A DNA stretch of 64,000 bases from RH2-MAG17b sp050745265 (lineage in GTDB: Bacteria; Acidobacteriota; Terriglobia; UBA7540): contig JBOGKE010000151.1 of assembly GCA_050745265.1 (NCBI GenBank), positions 5,921 through 69,920 on the forward strand, written 5' to 3'. Of this stretch, positions 32,251 to 40,732 are shown piece by piece. The notes beneath the pieces were generated by a model. That model was not told where the DNA came from. It saw nothing but the letters and a program-made list of their open reading frames with translations, and searched no databases. The stretch's first letter is position 1, and each line of letters starts with the position of its first letter. Position numbers and translations under genes: made by a program.

Positions 32251-33699
32251 TTAAGGCGCGGTGAGTTGAACCCTCCCGCCAATGCGCAATTTGGGCACGA
32301 TAAACTCCGTGAACCCCTGTTCTCGCGCCGCGGAGAGCGAAACGCAGCAGCCGCTCTCCGGAGTTGCATACTCAATTCGCGAAAAAATTCCCTTGATCCG
32401 CACTTGTGCGCGCAAATCCTCACGCGCGTAATTCACAAGATCAAGCTGTTCGCTCAAACCCCGGCTCGATTGATGCGCGGCGGCAAGGACCGTCAGGCTA
32501 TTCCACAGCGTCAGCTCGCGCTCCGGTGCGGGGAGCAATCTCCATACGTCGCGCGCGAACGGCTCGGGGTCAATGATGGGCGGCGCGATTTCCACGACTT
32601 TTCCTTTTCCTAAAGCGTACACCGCCGCGTCAGCCGTCTTGCTCAGCAGCCGTGCGGACGGCAGACTTCCCTGCTGACCGACCCACACCGCTGTTCGCCC
32701 GCCGTCCACATATCGTTCGACAGCCGAAGTTGCGGCCGGATCGAGCGGACCGAAGATCACCCACATAGCCGCGCTGTCAAGCCGGCGCGCTTGCAACTCG
32801 CCCGGCTTCGCGACCCGAAAGCTGATATTGTGACGGGCTAAAAGATTCACGGCTTCGTAGGAGTCATTGAAGTCGTTCGCGATCACCGCCACATCACTCA
32901 GCAGAGCCGCTGGGGCGAGCTCGCTCGGCGCCTCATAAAACCGGAGATAGCGCTGAATCTCGCGCCACGTCTTCCAGGCCTCAGGCGCACTTTTGGCCAG
33001 TCCCTCCTGAAGCGGTTTTGCAAGCGGAAGGATGAGATCGGTGCGAAAGGCGCCCGCCTCGGCCACCGCAAGCTCGTAGTCTTCTGGGGGAATACCGTAC
33101 TGCTTTTCCAGCGAGTCCACGGGTTCCCACTGAAACTCCACAAGCGGTGTCTCATCCGGGTCGTAAGCTCGCTCGAACCGGCTGAGAGCGACGTTTGAAT
33201 CAATCCAAGGCTGCCGAGTGGGGCTCGATACCTGGAGAACGCCGTTCCTTGCCACCACCATCGTGCCGCGCAACTGCGGCTGCTTGCCGCCCGGCCACAC
33301 CACCCGAACCGAACCGGCAGGGAATCGGGCGCGGAGCTGACTCAGCAGGCGATCGAAAGCGGCGCGCGCCGCCGCAGCGTTCTGGGCGGTCGGAAGCAAC
33401 GCGTTCTCGGGAGCGTCGAGGATGATTCCGGCGAGGCTGTCTTGCCGATTCGCCGCAGCCGCCTCTGCGGCATGCGCGGCATCTGTTTCGACAAATACGC
33501 GGTAGCCCTGTCTGCGCGCGGCGCGGATCAGGGATGCGCCATCCGCACTCCACGGGATCACCAGCTCGCTCACGCCGAGCGAGCGCGCGGAGGGGATTTG
33601 AGGTTCTGTCCACCGAATCCACACGCGGCAGAGTGCGGGCTGCGCGACAAGAAGAAGAGCGCCGATCAGAACGAGTCGCTGCCTTCGCATTAAGTTCAC
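32251..33699 (-). CDS. Secreted protein of unknown function
   Basis: A 482-residue exported protein. The signal peptide (RRQRLVLIGALLLVAQPALC) is followed by about 160 residues with a barrel-like alternation (SLGVSELVIPWSADGASLIR, GYRVFVETDA, SLAGIILDAPENALLP, SVRVVWPGG) that suggests a TIM-barrel-like fold. A second region (about 240-400; DVAVIANDFNDSYEAVNLLARHNI, AMWVIFGPLD, VYALGKGKVVEIAPPIID) looks like a type-I glutamine-amidotransferase-like domain. The last 60 residues form a beta-rich tail. I do not recognise a named family. It lies 4 bp after the end of apbE and is read from the same strand, so it is probably in the apbE/PQQ operon. Confidence 0.65.
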   Translation of the reverse strand: MNLMRRQRLVLIGALLLVAQPALCRVWIRWTEPQIPSARSLGVSELVIPWSADGASLIRAARRQGYRVFVETDAAHAAEAAAANRQDSLAGIILDAPENALLPTAQNAAAARAAFDRLLSQLRARFPAGSVRVVWPGGKQPQLRGTMVVARNGVLQVSSPTRQPWIDSNVALSRFERAYDPDETPLVEFQWEPVDSLEKQYGIPPEDYELAVAEAGAFRTDLILPLAKPLQEGLAKSAPEAWKTWREIQRYLRFYEAPSELAPAALLSDVAVIANDFNDSYEAVNLLARHNISFRVAKPGELQARRLDSAAMWVIFGPLDPAATSAVERYVDGGRTAVWVGQQGSLPSARLLSKTADAAVYALGKGKVVEIAPPIIDPEPFARDVWRLLPAPERELTLWNSLTVLAAAHQSSRGLSEQLDLVNYAREDLRAQVRIKGIFSRIEYATPESGCCVSLSAAREQGFTEFIVPKLRIGGRVQLTAP

Positions 33700-33703
33700 C
33701 CCG

Positions 33704-34732
33704 TTAATTCAAGCTCGCCAGCCGGCTTGTCCGGATGACGGGCCCGTTGGAGACTTCGCCGGCGACGCCCGCCGGAGAGATCCAGATGGCTGCCACTCCG
33801 GGAAGCCGCCGGACCAACCGGGTCCCGGCGGGAGGGCCCATGAGAAACAGCGTGGTCGACAAACCGTCGGTCGCCGTCGCCGTCTTCGCGACGACGCTCA
33901 CCGCGAAATCGCTGCGAACGGGTTCGGCGGTGACGGGATCGATGATGTGCCCGAACTTTCCGGCTTCGATCAGGCTGGTTTTCCCCTGCTCGGAAGTTGA
34001 TACGCTGTTGTTGTGCAACGTGACTTCAGCGCCGGCGCGACCAGAGGGGTCGCGCAGGCGGATGCTCCACCCCTCACGCCCCGGTGGCGCGCCCATCCCG
34101 AACAGCGTACTTCCACCCGCATTGATCAGCGCGTCGCGGACGCCGTGGGACCTCAAAACCTCGACAGCGCGGTCAACGGCGTATCCCTTGCCGATCGAAC
34201 CCAGGTCGATTCGCATGCATTTCGAGTGAAATTCAATTTCGTCCGGCGCGATTAACTGCACCTTTGGGTATCCGACGCAGTTGCGAACGTGGTTCAACTC
34301 GGCGGCGGAGGGAAGGCGCCCGCTCGCTGCGGCCGATTTCCAGATGTCGACGAGCGGCGCCACCGTCACGTCATACTTCCCGCCGGAAAGCCGTGAATAA
34401 ACCAGTGACGCCTGGATCACCCGGAAGAGATCGGGCGGAACGCGAACGGCCCGGAAATGCGCCGCTCGGTCGAGATGGCTGAGATCGCTGGCGGAATCAT
34501 AATTGCTCATCACGTGATCGAGCGCGACGACAGCCCGAAAAGCGGCATCGATGGCCCGCGCAGTACGCTGCGGTGCCGGCGAATACGCCGCGATTTCAAA
34601 CACCGTGCCCATCGCATACTGTTTCTTATAGATGAATGACTGTTGGCCGACGGTTAATCCGGAGCCAGGCAGGCACGGCCCGAGCGCGAGCGCCAAAACG
34701 AAAGCCGTTCGCACCGCCCTACGCCAAGGCAT
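33704..34732 (-). CDS. apbE: FAD:protein FMN transferase (ApbE)
   Basis: A 342-residue exported flavin transferase that moves FMN from FAD onto Thr or Ser of a target protein. The signal peptide (MPWRRAVRTAFVLALALGPCLPGSG) precedes MGTVFEIAAYSP, VMSNYDSASDLSHLDRA, GKYDVTVAPLVDIW, the IDLGSIGKGYAVDRAVEVLRSHG core, INAGGSTLFGMG, and GHIIDPVTAEPV with DGLSTTLFLMG, matching FAD and Mg2+ ligands. Its ATG lies 14 bases inside the end of the PQQ-propeller gene, so the two are translationally coupled. Neither adjacent protein has an obvious FMN-binding domain, so the FMN acceptor is unknown. Confidence 0.93.
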   Translation of the reverse strand: MPWRRAVRTAFVLALALGPCLPGSGLTVGQQSFIYKKQYAMGTVFEIAAYSPAPQRTARAIDAAFRAVVALDHVMSNYDSASDLSHLDRAAHFRAVRVPPDLFRVIQASLVYSRLSGGKYDVTVAPLVDIWKSAAASGRLPSAAELNHVRNCVGYPKVQLIAPDEIEFHSKCMRIDLGSIGKGYAVDRAVEVLRSHGVRDALINAGGSTLFGMGAPPGREGWSIRLRDPSGRAGAEVTLHNNSVSTSEQGKTSLIEAGKFGHIIDPVTAEPVRSDFAVSVVAKTATATDGLSTTLFLMGPPAGTRLVRRLPGVAAIWISPAGVAGEVSNGPVIRTSRLASLN

Positions 34733-35765
34733 AGACCATCCCTTGCATATCAGCGAGGTACACCGCATTTTCAGCGAGGACCGGGCAGGATTGGACGGAC
34801 CCGCCGAGCCCAGCGCGCCAAATTCTTCGGCCCGTGGCGATCTCGAGCGCAAAAGTGCCGCCGCCGAAGGCCTGAAGATAGACGGTTTTGCCGGAGACGA
34901 CCGGCGGCGCGAGAATCACCCGGCTCAACCTCGTTTTCCATTTCAGACGGCCGGTAGGAATATCGAGCGCGTAGAGAAAACCGTCTTTGCTGCCCACCAT
35001 CACCGTGCTGGCGGCCACCGCAGGCGAGGAAAAGATTCCCAGGCCGGTGGCATACTTCCAATGTATTTTCCCGGTTCCCGCATCCATCGCGTAGACCGAA
35101 AAATCTTCGGAACCGATCAGCAGGAGTCCATCCGCCAGAGCCGGCGAGGAATCGATTCCATTTCCAGTAGTTGCGGTCCAGACGATGGAGCCGGAAACCG
35201 TGTCAAGGCAATAAACCTTTCCATTTCCGCACCCAAACCAAGCGCGGTTTTCCGCGACGAAAGCGGTTGAGTCGATGCGCGCTCCGGCGTTGAAGGTCCA
35301 GTGAACTTTACCCGATTGAAAGTCCAGGGCATAGAAGCGCCCGTCGGCCGAACCGCAGTAAACAGCGTTCCCGTAAACGACGGGCGAAGTCCAGACTTCC
35401 GCCCCGCACGGAGCCGCCCACAGCTCTTGGCCTGTGTCGCGGGCGAGGGCGCGCACGTGCCCCGAATCGTCGCCAAACAAAACCCGGTCTCGCGAGAGGG
35501 AGGGCGTGCTGTGAATCGCCTTGGCGTTCCCGCGTCTCCAGGCTTCGCGGCCCGTGCGCACGTCGATGGCATGGAGCGCGCCATCCAAGCACGGCACGTA
35601 TAGCAGCCCGTCATCGAGAACCGGCGAGCTCCTGACCGAGTTCTCGAGGCGAAGCTGCCACACCATGCGCTCAGGAGTGCGAGCGGAGCGCTCAGACTGC
35701 CTACCCGTGCGCTGATTGTCGCTCAGCAGCGTAACCCAGTTGCCGGCGTCTGGTTCGCCTTGCAT
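34719..35765 (-). CDS. PQQ-like beta-propeller protein
   Basis: A 348-residue protein made of about seven repeats. Each has a SSP(V/A)L strand, a central VYCGSADGRFYALD-type strand and a GxxxW strand ending the blade (GREAWRR, GQELWAA, GKVHWTF, GSIVWTA, GKIHWKY, GRLKWKT, GRRIWRA). It resembles outer-membrane assembly BamB and PQQ-dependent dehydrogenase propellers, but the Trp-docking site for PQQ cannot be confirmed. ATG 35765 is preferred for its GGGAGCGAT upstream. No signal peptide follows it, so location is uncertain; the longer frame to 35942 is repeat-derived. It is coupled to apbE by a 14-base overlap. Confidence 0.82.
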   Translation of the reverse strand: MQGEPDAGNWVTLLSDNQRTGRQSERSARTPERMVWQLRLENSVRSSPVLDDGLLYVPCLDGALHAIDVRTGREAWRRGNAKAIHSTPSLSRDRVLFGDDSGHVRALARDTGQELWAAPCGAEVWTSPVVYGNAVYCGSADGRFYALDFQSGKVHWTFNAGARIDSTAFVAENRAWFGCGNGKVYCLDTVSGSIVWTATTGNGIDSSPALADGLLLIGSEDFSVYAMDAGTGKIHWKYATGLGIFSSPAVAASTVMVGSKDGFLYALDIPTGRLKWKTRLSRVILAPPVVSGKTVYLQAFGGGTFALEIATGRRIWRAGLGGSVQSCPVLAENAVYLADMQGMVYALA

Positions 35766-35892
35766 ATCGCTCCCGAATACTCTGACGCCGACGAGCAGGC
35801 GCCTCACCCGGCTCGCGGAGTTTACCCCGAGTTCCAGCCCGCCGGTTGGCGGGTCCATAGTGCCGGAAACGTCGGCGCAAGCCCGCGGAGCG

Positions 35893-35928
35893 GGCGAAAT
35901 AAAGTAGCCCACGGCGCAAGCCGTGGGA
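35893..35928 (+). repeat. Family B hairpin block (partial, degenerate copy)
   Basis: CGGGCGAAATAAAGTAGCCC followed by ACGGCGCAAGCCGTGGG. It copies the AAAGTAGCCC..hairpin end of family B with a changed hairpin sequence. Confidence 0.55.
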
Positions 35929-36019
35929 ACGTGAGCCTCCAATGATCATCTTTCCGCGCCCGCCGCCCGGTGGGTGCACCGGGCGGCGGGCGCGGAGCGG
36001 CAATTTGGGGTGCTGTCCT

Positions 36020-36236
36020 CACCCCGGGCTTGCGCCCGGGGCTACTTTATTGCGGCCCTTCGGGCCTTTCGCTGCTCTCCTCATCGAAGCTTCTGGAGAG
36101 TCCTTCGACTTCGCTCAGGATAAACTCCGACGAAGGGCTCGCCACCCTCTCCCCTTGGAGAGACGGGAACAACGAGAGAATCCCAGCCCTGTCCGCTGGG
36201 AGAGGGTTCCCGAGGGACGAGGGTGGGCGAGGGGCC
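36020..36236 (-). repeat. Composite intergenic element, family B (full copy 2, inverted)
   Basis: The inverse complement gives all three blocks in the same order as 1041-1236: CTCGGGAACCCTCTCCCAGC, GAGGGTGGCGAGCCCTTCG and CTCCAGAAGCTTCGATGAGG, then AAGTAGCCCCGGGCGCAAGC. A short extra hairpin-bearing insertion (about 36160-36190) makes it longer than copy 1. Confidence 0.8.
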
Positions 36237-36240
36237 GCGT

Positions 36241-37398
36241 TCATCCCATCGCAATCTTGCGGTGATCAATTTTCTTCAGCTCCCACACCCCGAGGCCGAG
36301 CCGTCCGGCCGCTTCGATGTGCGCCGGCTGGCGGAAGAAGAGATTCTTGTGAGGGTCGCGGAAGTATTCCGGCTCTCTGCGGACAATATTCGCCGGGTCG
36401 CGGTCCCAGAGAGAAAGCGCCCCCTCGAGTTCGCGTTTTTTCGTAATCGTTGCGAGCTCGATCGTGTCGACGGCCACCGGGTCCGTTCCGATCAGCAGAA
36501 TACCAGGCTGGGCGATGAACTGTTGAAGCTGCGTCAGCGGGCCGCCGTGCCACACCTGCCGCATGCCGTCCATGACGTGGAGCACGGCCTTTGAGCGCAA
36601 CGGTTCAACCGAACACATGACCCCGATGAGCGGATCGGTGAAGGTGATGGGCGCATGATGGGAGCGCGCAACGTTGTTGAACGAGCCATATCCGAGGTTT
36701 TTCAAGCAGCCAGTGACGCCGGATGCGTCGTGGTCTTTCATCGTGGGAATGTTGATAATCTTGGTGACCTCACGCGCCACGACTCGCGCGAGATAAGACC
36801 GCGTCTCCCACTCACCAAAGAAGCACGCCTGACAGTAGACCTCCATGTCGTAGCCCGCGAGATCGAACGCGCGGTTTTCGATGCCGTCGATAGGAATCCC
36901 CACCGGCAGCAACGAATGATAGCTCCCTGCCTGAATCTCGTCTGAGTAGCGGTCGTAAATCCGGATGTCCTGAACCCCCGCAGAGCGCAGGCCGCGAATC
37001 ACTTCCCGCACGATTTCCGGCGAAGAGCAGCAGGCCGGAGCGCCGGACGGATTGATCTTGATACCCACTTTGTCGTCGGGAGTCACGAACCGCGCCCAGG
37101 CGGCGGAAGGCGAGCTTTCGCCCGTGAGCTCCTTCAGACCGGCTTCGATCATGCGGCGAACCACGGGCTCGGAGACATGGTTCGCCCGGATGGCCGCGGG
37201 ATCGTCTACTTCGATCACGCGGCCGGGGAAGAGTCCCGGCATCCCGAGCGGAGATCGCCTGTAGCCGGGAATGCCGTGGGTCTCGATGGGCGGCGGCGCA
37301 GGAAGCTTCACTTCCTGCGCCTCTGCATCCGTGGCGCTACTCAGCGCGAGGGCGGCGCTGCCGGCCAGGGCGTTCGCGACAAAGGTTCGGCGGTTCAT
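36241..37398 (-). CDS. Secreted DUF362-family protein
   Basis: A 385-residue exported protein. The N-terminus MNRRTFVANALAGSAALALSS has a twin-arginine-like RRTF start and a hydrophobic run. DUF362-like segments are VTPDDKVGIKINPSG, PEIVREVIRGLRSAGVQDIRIYDR, ITKIINIPTMKDH-like VTKIINIPTMKDHDASG, GCLKNLGYGSFNN, VMDGMRQVWHGGP and LIGTDPVAVDTIEL. DUF362 proteins often carry a 4Fe-4S ferredoxin domain, but this one does not; Cys residues (ACCSS, YCQACFFG) are scattered. The function of the family is not established. It is read from the same strand as xylB with a gap of 109 bp. Confidence 0.78.
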   Translation of the reverse strand: MNRRTFVANALAGSAALALSSATDAEAQEVKLPAPPPIETHGIPGYRRSPLGMPGLFPGRVIEVDDPAAIRANHVSEPVVRRMIEAGLKELTGESSPSAAWARFVTPDDKVGIKINPSGAPACCSSPEIVREVIRGLRSAGVQDIRIYDRYSDEIQAGSYHSLLPVGIPIDGIENRAFDLAGYDMEVYCQACFFGEWETRSYLARVVAREVTKIINIPTMKDHDASGVTGCLKNLGYGSFNNVARSHHAPITFTDPLIGVMCSVEPLRSKAVLHVMDGMRQVWHGGPLTQLQQFIAQPGILLIGTDPVAVDTIELATITKKRELEGALSLWDRDPANIVRREPEYFRDPHKNLFFRQPAHIEAAGRLGLGVWELKKIDHRKIAMG

Positions 37399-37507
37399 CA
37401 GGCCTCCTGCTTTGTAAATTCCGTTCGGAGTCTAATTGCTGCGGCGAACTGCGTCCGCCGGTCTTTCAGCGATCATGCGCCGCCGCTGCACCATCGGCCA
37501 AGCGAAT

Positions 37508-39046
37508 CTAAGAGCCTTCACGGTCGAGGCGCGCAAGCTCATGCGCCAATGTCCGAAGGGCCGGATACAGATCGCGATAAACCCGGTAATACTTATCGTA
37601 GCGGTCCGCGGTCTCCTGGTCGGGTGAAATGCTATCTTGCACCTTGACGCAGTCCGAAACCGCTTCTTCGACGGACCGGTAAATTCCGGCTCCCACGCCG
37701 GCAAGCAGCGCGGCGCCAAAGGCCGAGCCCTCCGACTCGCCCAGCGTCACCAGGTCCCGCCTGAAAATATTAGCTTGAATGTTCCGCCAAAGCACGCTGC
37801 GCGAGCCGCCGCCCGAGGCCCGAATCTGGCGCACATGAATCCCCAGGGCTTCAAAAATCTCAAGCGAATCACGCAGGCTAAACGCCACGCCCTCGAGGAT
37901 CGCGCGGATCAGATGAGCCCTCGTGTGCGCCGCGGTCAATCCGAACCACGTGCCGCGCGCCTCCGGATCGAGATGCGGCGTTCGCTCGCCCATAAGGTAC
38001 GGCAGAAAAATAAGGCCGTCGCTCCCGGGGCTGACCTTCGCGGCTTCACGAACGATGAGCTCATACGGATCCTCGCCGGCTTGGCGCGCGTACCACGATT
38101 CGGATTCCGCGAGCTGCTCGCGAAACCAGCGCAACGAGAGCCCCGCGCCTTGCGTTACGCCCATAACGTGCCACTTGCCCGGCACGGCGTGGCAAAACGT
38201 ATGAATGCGACCCTCGGGGTCGAGTTTGGCCTCGCCGGTAAAAGCGAAGACGACGCCTGAGGTTCCCAGTGTGGCGGAAATCAAGCCTTGCGAGACGATG
38301 CCGTTCCCGACCGCGCTGGCCGCTTGATCGCCCGCCCCGGCGACCACCGGCGTTCCCGAGCGCAAGCCGGTCAAGAGCGCCGCTTCGTTTGAAATCCGCC
38401 CCGTCACCTCCGGCGATTCGAAAGCGCGAGGCAGCAGGCTTCCGTCGATTTCTAAGGCCTGAAGAACTTCATCCGACCACTGACGTCGCGCCACGTCGAA
38501 GAGCAGAGTGCCTGACGCGTCCGAGACGTCGGTAGCGAACTCGCCCGTGAGTTTGAAGCGGACAAAATCCTTGGGCAGGAGGACGTGAGCCGCCCGCTCA
38601 TAAACTCCTGGCTCATGCTCGCGAATCCACAAAAGCTTGGGAGCGCTAAACCCGGTGATGGCTGGATTCAGGACCAATTCGATCAGCCGCTTCGCGCCTA
38701 CCCGAGCCGTGATCGCATCGCACTGCGCCTGGCTCCGCTGGTCGCACCAGATGATGGCCAGCCGCACCGGCGTGTCGGCGCGGTCAAGCAGCGTGACGCC
38801 GTGCATCTGCCCCGAAAGCCCCACGGCGCGAATCTCCGCGCCTTGAACCGGCGCCTGCCCGAGCACGGTACGGACCGCCAGAATCGCGGCGCGCCACCAG
38901 TCGTCGGGGTCCTGCTCTGCCCAACCCGGCATTGCCATCCGCATGGGCTGGTGACCGGCCGTTGCCGCCGCCACGACTTCGCCGCCCGAGCCCACGATGA
39001 TAGCTCGCGTGCCCGTTGTGCCCACGTCGATTCCCATCGTGTACAT
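37508..39046 (-). CDS. xylB: Xylulokinase (FGGY carbohydrate kinase)
   Basis: A 512-residue cytoplasmic kinase that phosphorylates D-xylulose to xylulose-5-phosphate. The FGGY hallmarks are present: IDVGTTGTRAIIV (phosphate loop), GLSGQMHGVTLLD and IIWCDQRSQAQCDA, the LPKDFVRFKLTG segment, DVSDASGTLLFDV, TPVVAGAGDQAASAVGNG, and the C-terminal IRASGGGSRSVLWRNIQANIF with GSAFGAALLAGVG. The MYT start (39046) is chosen as the ATG closest to the first beta strand; ATG 39037 is an alternative. No ribosome-binding site is clear because the upstream region is a heptamer tandem repeat. With the neighbours it points to pentose or sugar-derived catabolism. Confidence 0.92.
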   Translation of the reverse strand: MYTMGIDVGTTGTRAIIVGSGGEVVAAATAGHQPMRMAMPGWAEQDPDDWWRAAILAVRTVLGQAPVQGAEIRAVGLSGQMHGVTLLDRADTPVRLAIIWCDQRSQAQCDAITARVGAKRLIELVLNPAITGFSAPKLLWIREHEPGVYERAAHVLLPKDFVRFKLTGEFATDVSDASGTLLFDVARRQWSDEVLQALEIDGSLLPRAFESPEVTGRISNEAALLTGLRSGTPVVAGAGDQAASAVGNGIVSQGLISATLGTSGVVFAFTGEAKLDPEGRIHTFCHAVPGKWHVMGVTQGAGLSLRWFREQLAESESWYARQAGEDPYELIVREAAKVSPGSDGLIFLPYLMGERTPHLDPEARGTWFGLTAAHTRAHLIRAILEGVAFSLRDSLEIFEALGIHVRQIRASGGGSRSVLWRNIQANIFRRDLVTLGESEGSAFGAALLAGVGAGIYRSVEEAVSDCVKVQDSISPDQETADRYDKYYRVYRDLYPALRTLAHELARLDREGS

Positions 39047-39050
39047 AGGA

Positions 39051-39072
39051 GGGAATAGGGAATAGGGAATAG
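39051..39072 (+). repeat. Heptanucleotide tandem repeat (GGGAATA)x3
   Basis: Three perfect copies of GGGAATA between the xylB start and the Gfo/Idh gene. The same kind of repeat is at 39115-39163, 40332-40353 and 40733-40752. Confidence 0.85.
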
Positions 39073-39114
39073 ACACAGAGAAGCGGCAATATGGAACGGC
39101 AACAGAATCGTAGT

Positions 39115-39163
39115 TACTGTTCCCTGTAACCGACTGTTCCTGTAACCTGTTCCCTGTTCTCTA
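39115..39163. repeat. Heptanucleotide-related repeats (CTGTTCC type)
   Basis: Contains ACTGTTCCCTGTAACC, ACTGTTCCTGTAACC and CTGTTCCCTGTTCTC, the complement of GGGAACAG units. It lies just after the Gfo/Idh stop codon. Confidence 0.75.
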
Positions 39164-40315
39164 GCTTCTCACCTTCTCCCATTTGTCGCTCTCGGCCGAG
39201 CGCTCCACCGCGGCGAGCACCGCCTGGATTTTCACGCCGTCGTACAAGTTCGGCTCGGGCTGGCGATCCGTCTCCATGGCGACGAGAAAATCGTGCATCG
39301 CGTGGACGAACGTGTGTTCGTAGCCGATGATGTGCCCGGGCGGCCACCAGGCGCCGACGTAGGGATGAACCGCTTCGGTGACATTGATCGTCTTGTATCC
39401 CTGCTCGCTTTTGGGCGATTCGGCGTCGTAGAACTCGAGCTCGTTCATGCGCTCGAGATTGAAGGCGAGGCTTCCCTTGCTGCCGTAAACCTGAAACGTG
39501 TTGTAATTCCGCCTTCCGCCGCAGAACCGTGACGACTCGATAACGCCCACGCTCCCATTCTGGAATCGAGCCAGGAAATTCGCGTCATCATCGACGGTGA
39601 CTTTGCCCTTGCGCTTGCCGGCGCGGGCCGTGAGGTCGGGACCAGTCTTTTCCAGCACCGGGCGTTCCTTGATAAAGGTGGTAACCTGCGCCGTCACCGC
39701 ATCGATGTCGCTGTTGAGATACTGGGCGAGGTCTGCGGCGTGCGATCCGATGTCGCCGAGGGCGCCGGTCCCGGCCAGGTCTTTCTGCAGGCGCCACACC
39801 AGCGGAAATTTGGGGTCCATGATCCAATCCTGGAGGTATGCGCCGTGATAGTGGTAAATGGTGCCGAGGCGGCCCTCGGAGATCATCTTCTTCGCCAGCG
39901 CGACCGCCGGAATTTTGCGATAGTTGTGCATCAGCATGTGCTTGACGCCGGCCTTCTCAACCGCTTTCAGCATCTCTTTGGCCTGCTTCAAATCGTTTCC
40001 CGGAGGCTTCTCGCAGATGATGTGTTTCCCCGCCTTGGCCGCCGCCATGACGTTCGGATGATGCAGGTAATTCGGCGTGCTCACGTCGACCACGTCAATG
40101 TCTTTCCGCGCGACCACCTCCTCCCAATCGGTTGCGCTCTCTTCCCATCCGAGCTGGCGCGCCGCCGCTTCAATAGGAGAGTTCTTCGATCCGCACAGGA
40201 CTTTCATCCGAAACTGAAACTTGCCTGGAAAGAAATGGCCCACTTGGCGATAGGCGTTCGAGTGCGCCTTGCCCATAAATTTGTAACCGAGAAGGGCAAC
40301 ATTTAATTCAGGCAT
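39161..40315 (-). CDS. Gfo/Idh/MocA-family sugar oxidoreductase
   Basis: A 384-residue NAD(P)-dependent dehydrogenase. The Rossmann N-terminus (LNVALLGYKFMGKAHSNAYRQV) and DVVDVSTPNYLHHPNVMAAAKAGKHIICEKP with the EKP motif identify the family; KMLMHNYRKIPAV follows. The C-terminal half (about 150-350) is the beta-sheet substrate domain with DIGSHAADLAQYL, which has the family's conserved Asp/His. Substrates include inositol and glucose- or fructose-derived sugars. AAGGAGG lies 5 bases before the ATG. It sits between xylB and the sugar isomerase, and probably oxidises a related sugar. Confidence 0.92.
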   Translation of the reverse strand: MPELNVALLGYKFMGKAHSNAYRQVGHFFPGKFQFRMKVLCGSKNSPIEAAARQLGWEESATDWEEVVARKDIDVVDVSTPNYLHHPNVMAAAKAGKHIICEKPPGNDLKQAKEMLKAVEKAGVKHMLMHNYRKIPAVALAKKMISEGRLGTIYHYHGAYLQDWIMDPKFPLVWRLQKDLAGTGALGDIGSHAADLAQYLNSDIDAVTAQVTTFIKERPVLEKTGPDLTARAGKRKGKVTVDDDANFLARFQNGSVGVIESSRFCGGRRNYNTFQVYGSKGSLAFNLERMNELEFYDAESPKSEQGYKTINVTEAVHPYVGAWWPPGHIIGYEHTFVHAMHDFLVAMETDRQPEPNLYDGVKIQAVLAAVERSAESDKWEKVRS

Positions 40316-40331
40316 ACTCTCCTCCTTGGTA

Positions 40332-40353
40332 GGGAACAGGGAACAGGGAACAG
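40332..40353 (+). repeat. Heptanucleotide tandem repeat (GGGAACA)x3
   Basis: Three perfect GGGAACA copies in the gap upstream of the Gfo/Idh start. Confidence 0.85.
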
Positions 40354-40384
40354 AGGACAGAACTCAAATCCTCGCGCCTCCGAT

Positions 40385-40716
40385 TTAGCGGCTGCGCATC
40401 GCGGTGAGCATTTTGCTGGCTTCAGTGATCAGGCCGAAAGCGTGCGCGGCATCGCTCTGGCTGACGTATCCGGCCGGGTCGCCAGCGTGAGAAAGGTTTC
40501 AGTTTCCGTCACAGAGCCTCGGGCGATGCTGAGGAAGTTTGCATAATCCCGCTTAGTTGCTGAAGCAGCGGCCCGGGTAATCTGCGCAACTAATCGATAG
40601 GTCTCAGAGGCCGGAAATCTGGAGGTCAGCCGGTAGCTCTCAACCACCAGGTCCATTGCTTTCTGCCAGACGATCAGGTCACGATGAGACTGAACCTTCT
40701 CCACGCCCGCCATCAC
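40385..40716 (-). pseudogene. Four-helix-bundle (S23-type) protein gene, frameshifted
   Basis: The first 72 codons, from ATG 40716, encode HRDLIVWQKAMDLVVESYRLTSRFP, YRLVAQITRAAASATKRDYANFL and IARGSVTETETFLTLATR, the S23/four-helix-bundle family, with no assigned activity. The frame then reads nonsense to 40429. One base out of phase, at about 40471-40480 (CGGCCGG), the family's usual C-terminus resumes as GYVSQSDAAHAFGLITEASK, ending at 40385. A single-base loss restores about 110 residues, the normal length. It is either a real frameshift mutation or a sequencing error. Confidence 0.8.
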
Positions 40717-40732
40717 GTCTATTCTCTCCTAT

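Larger units (their letters stand above)
35766..36240. other. Intergenic region with two inverted family B copies
   Basis: A 475 bp region with no gene. A partial family B block (35893-35928) points one way and a full copy (36020-36236) points the other, giving large head-to-head inverted repeats. The next gene upstream, DUF362, ends immediately after at 36241. Confidence 0.7.
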
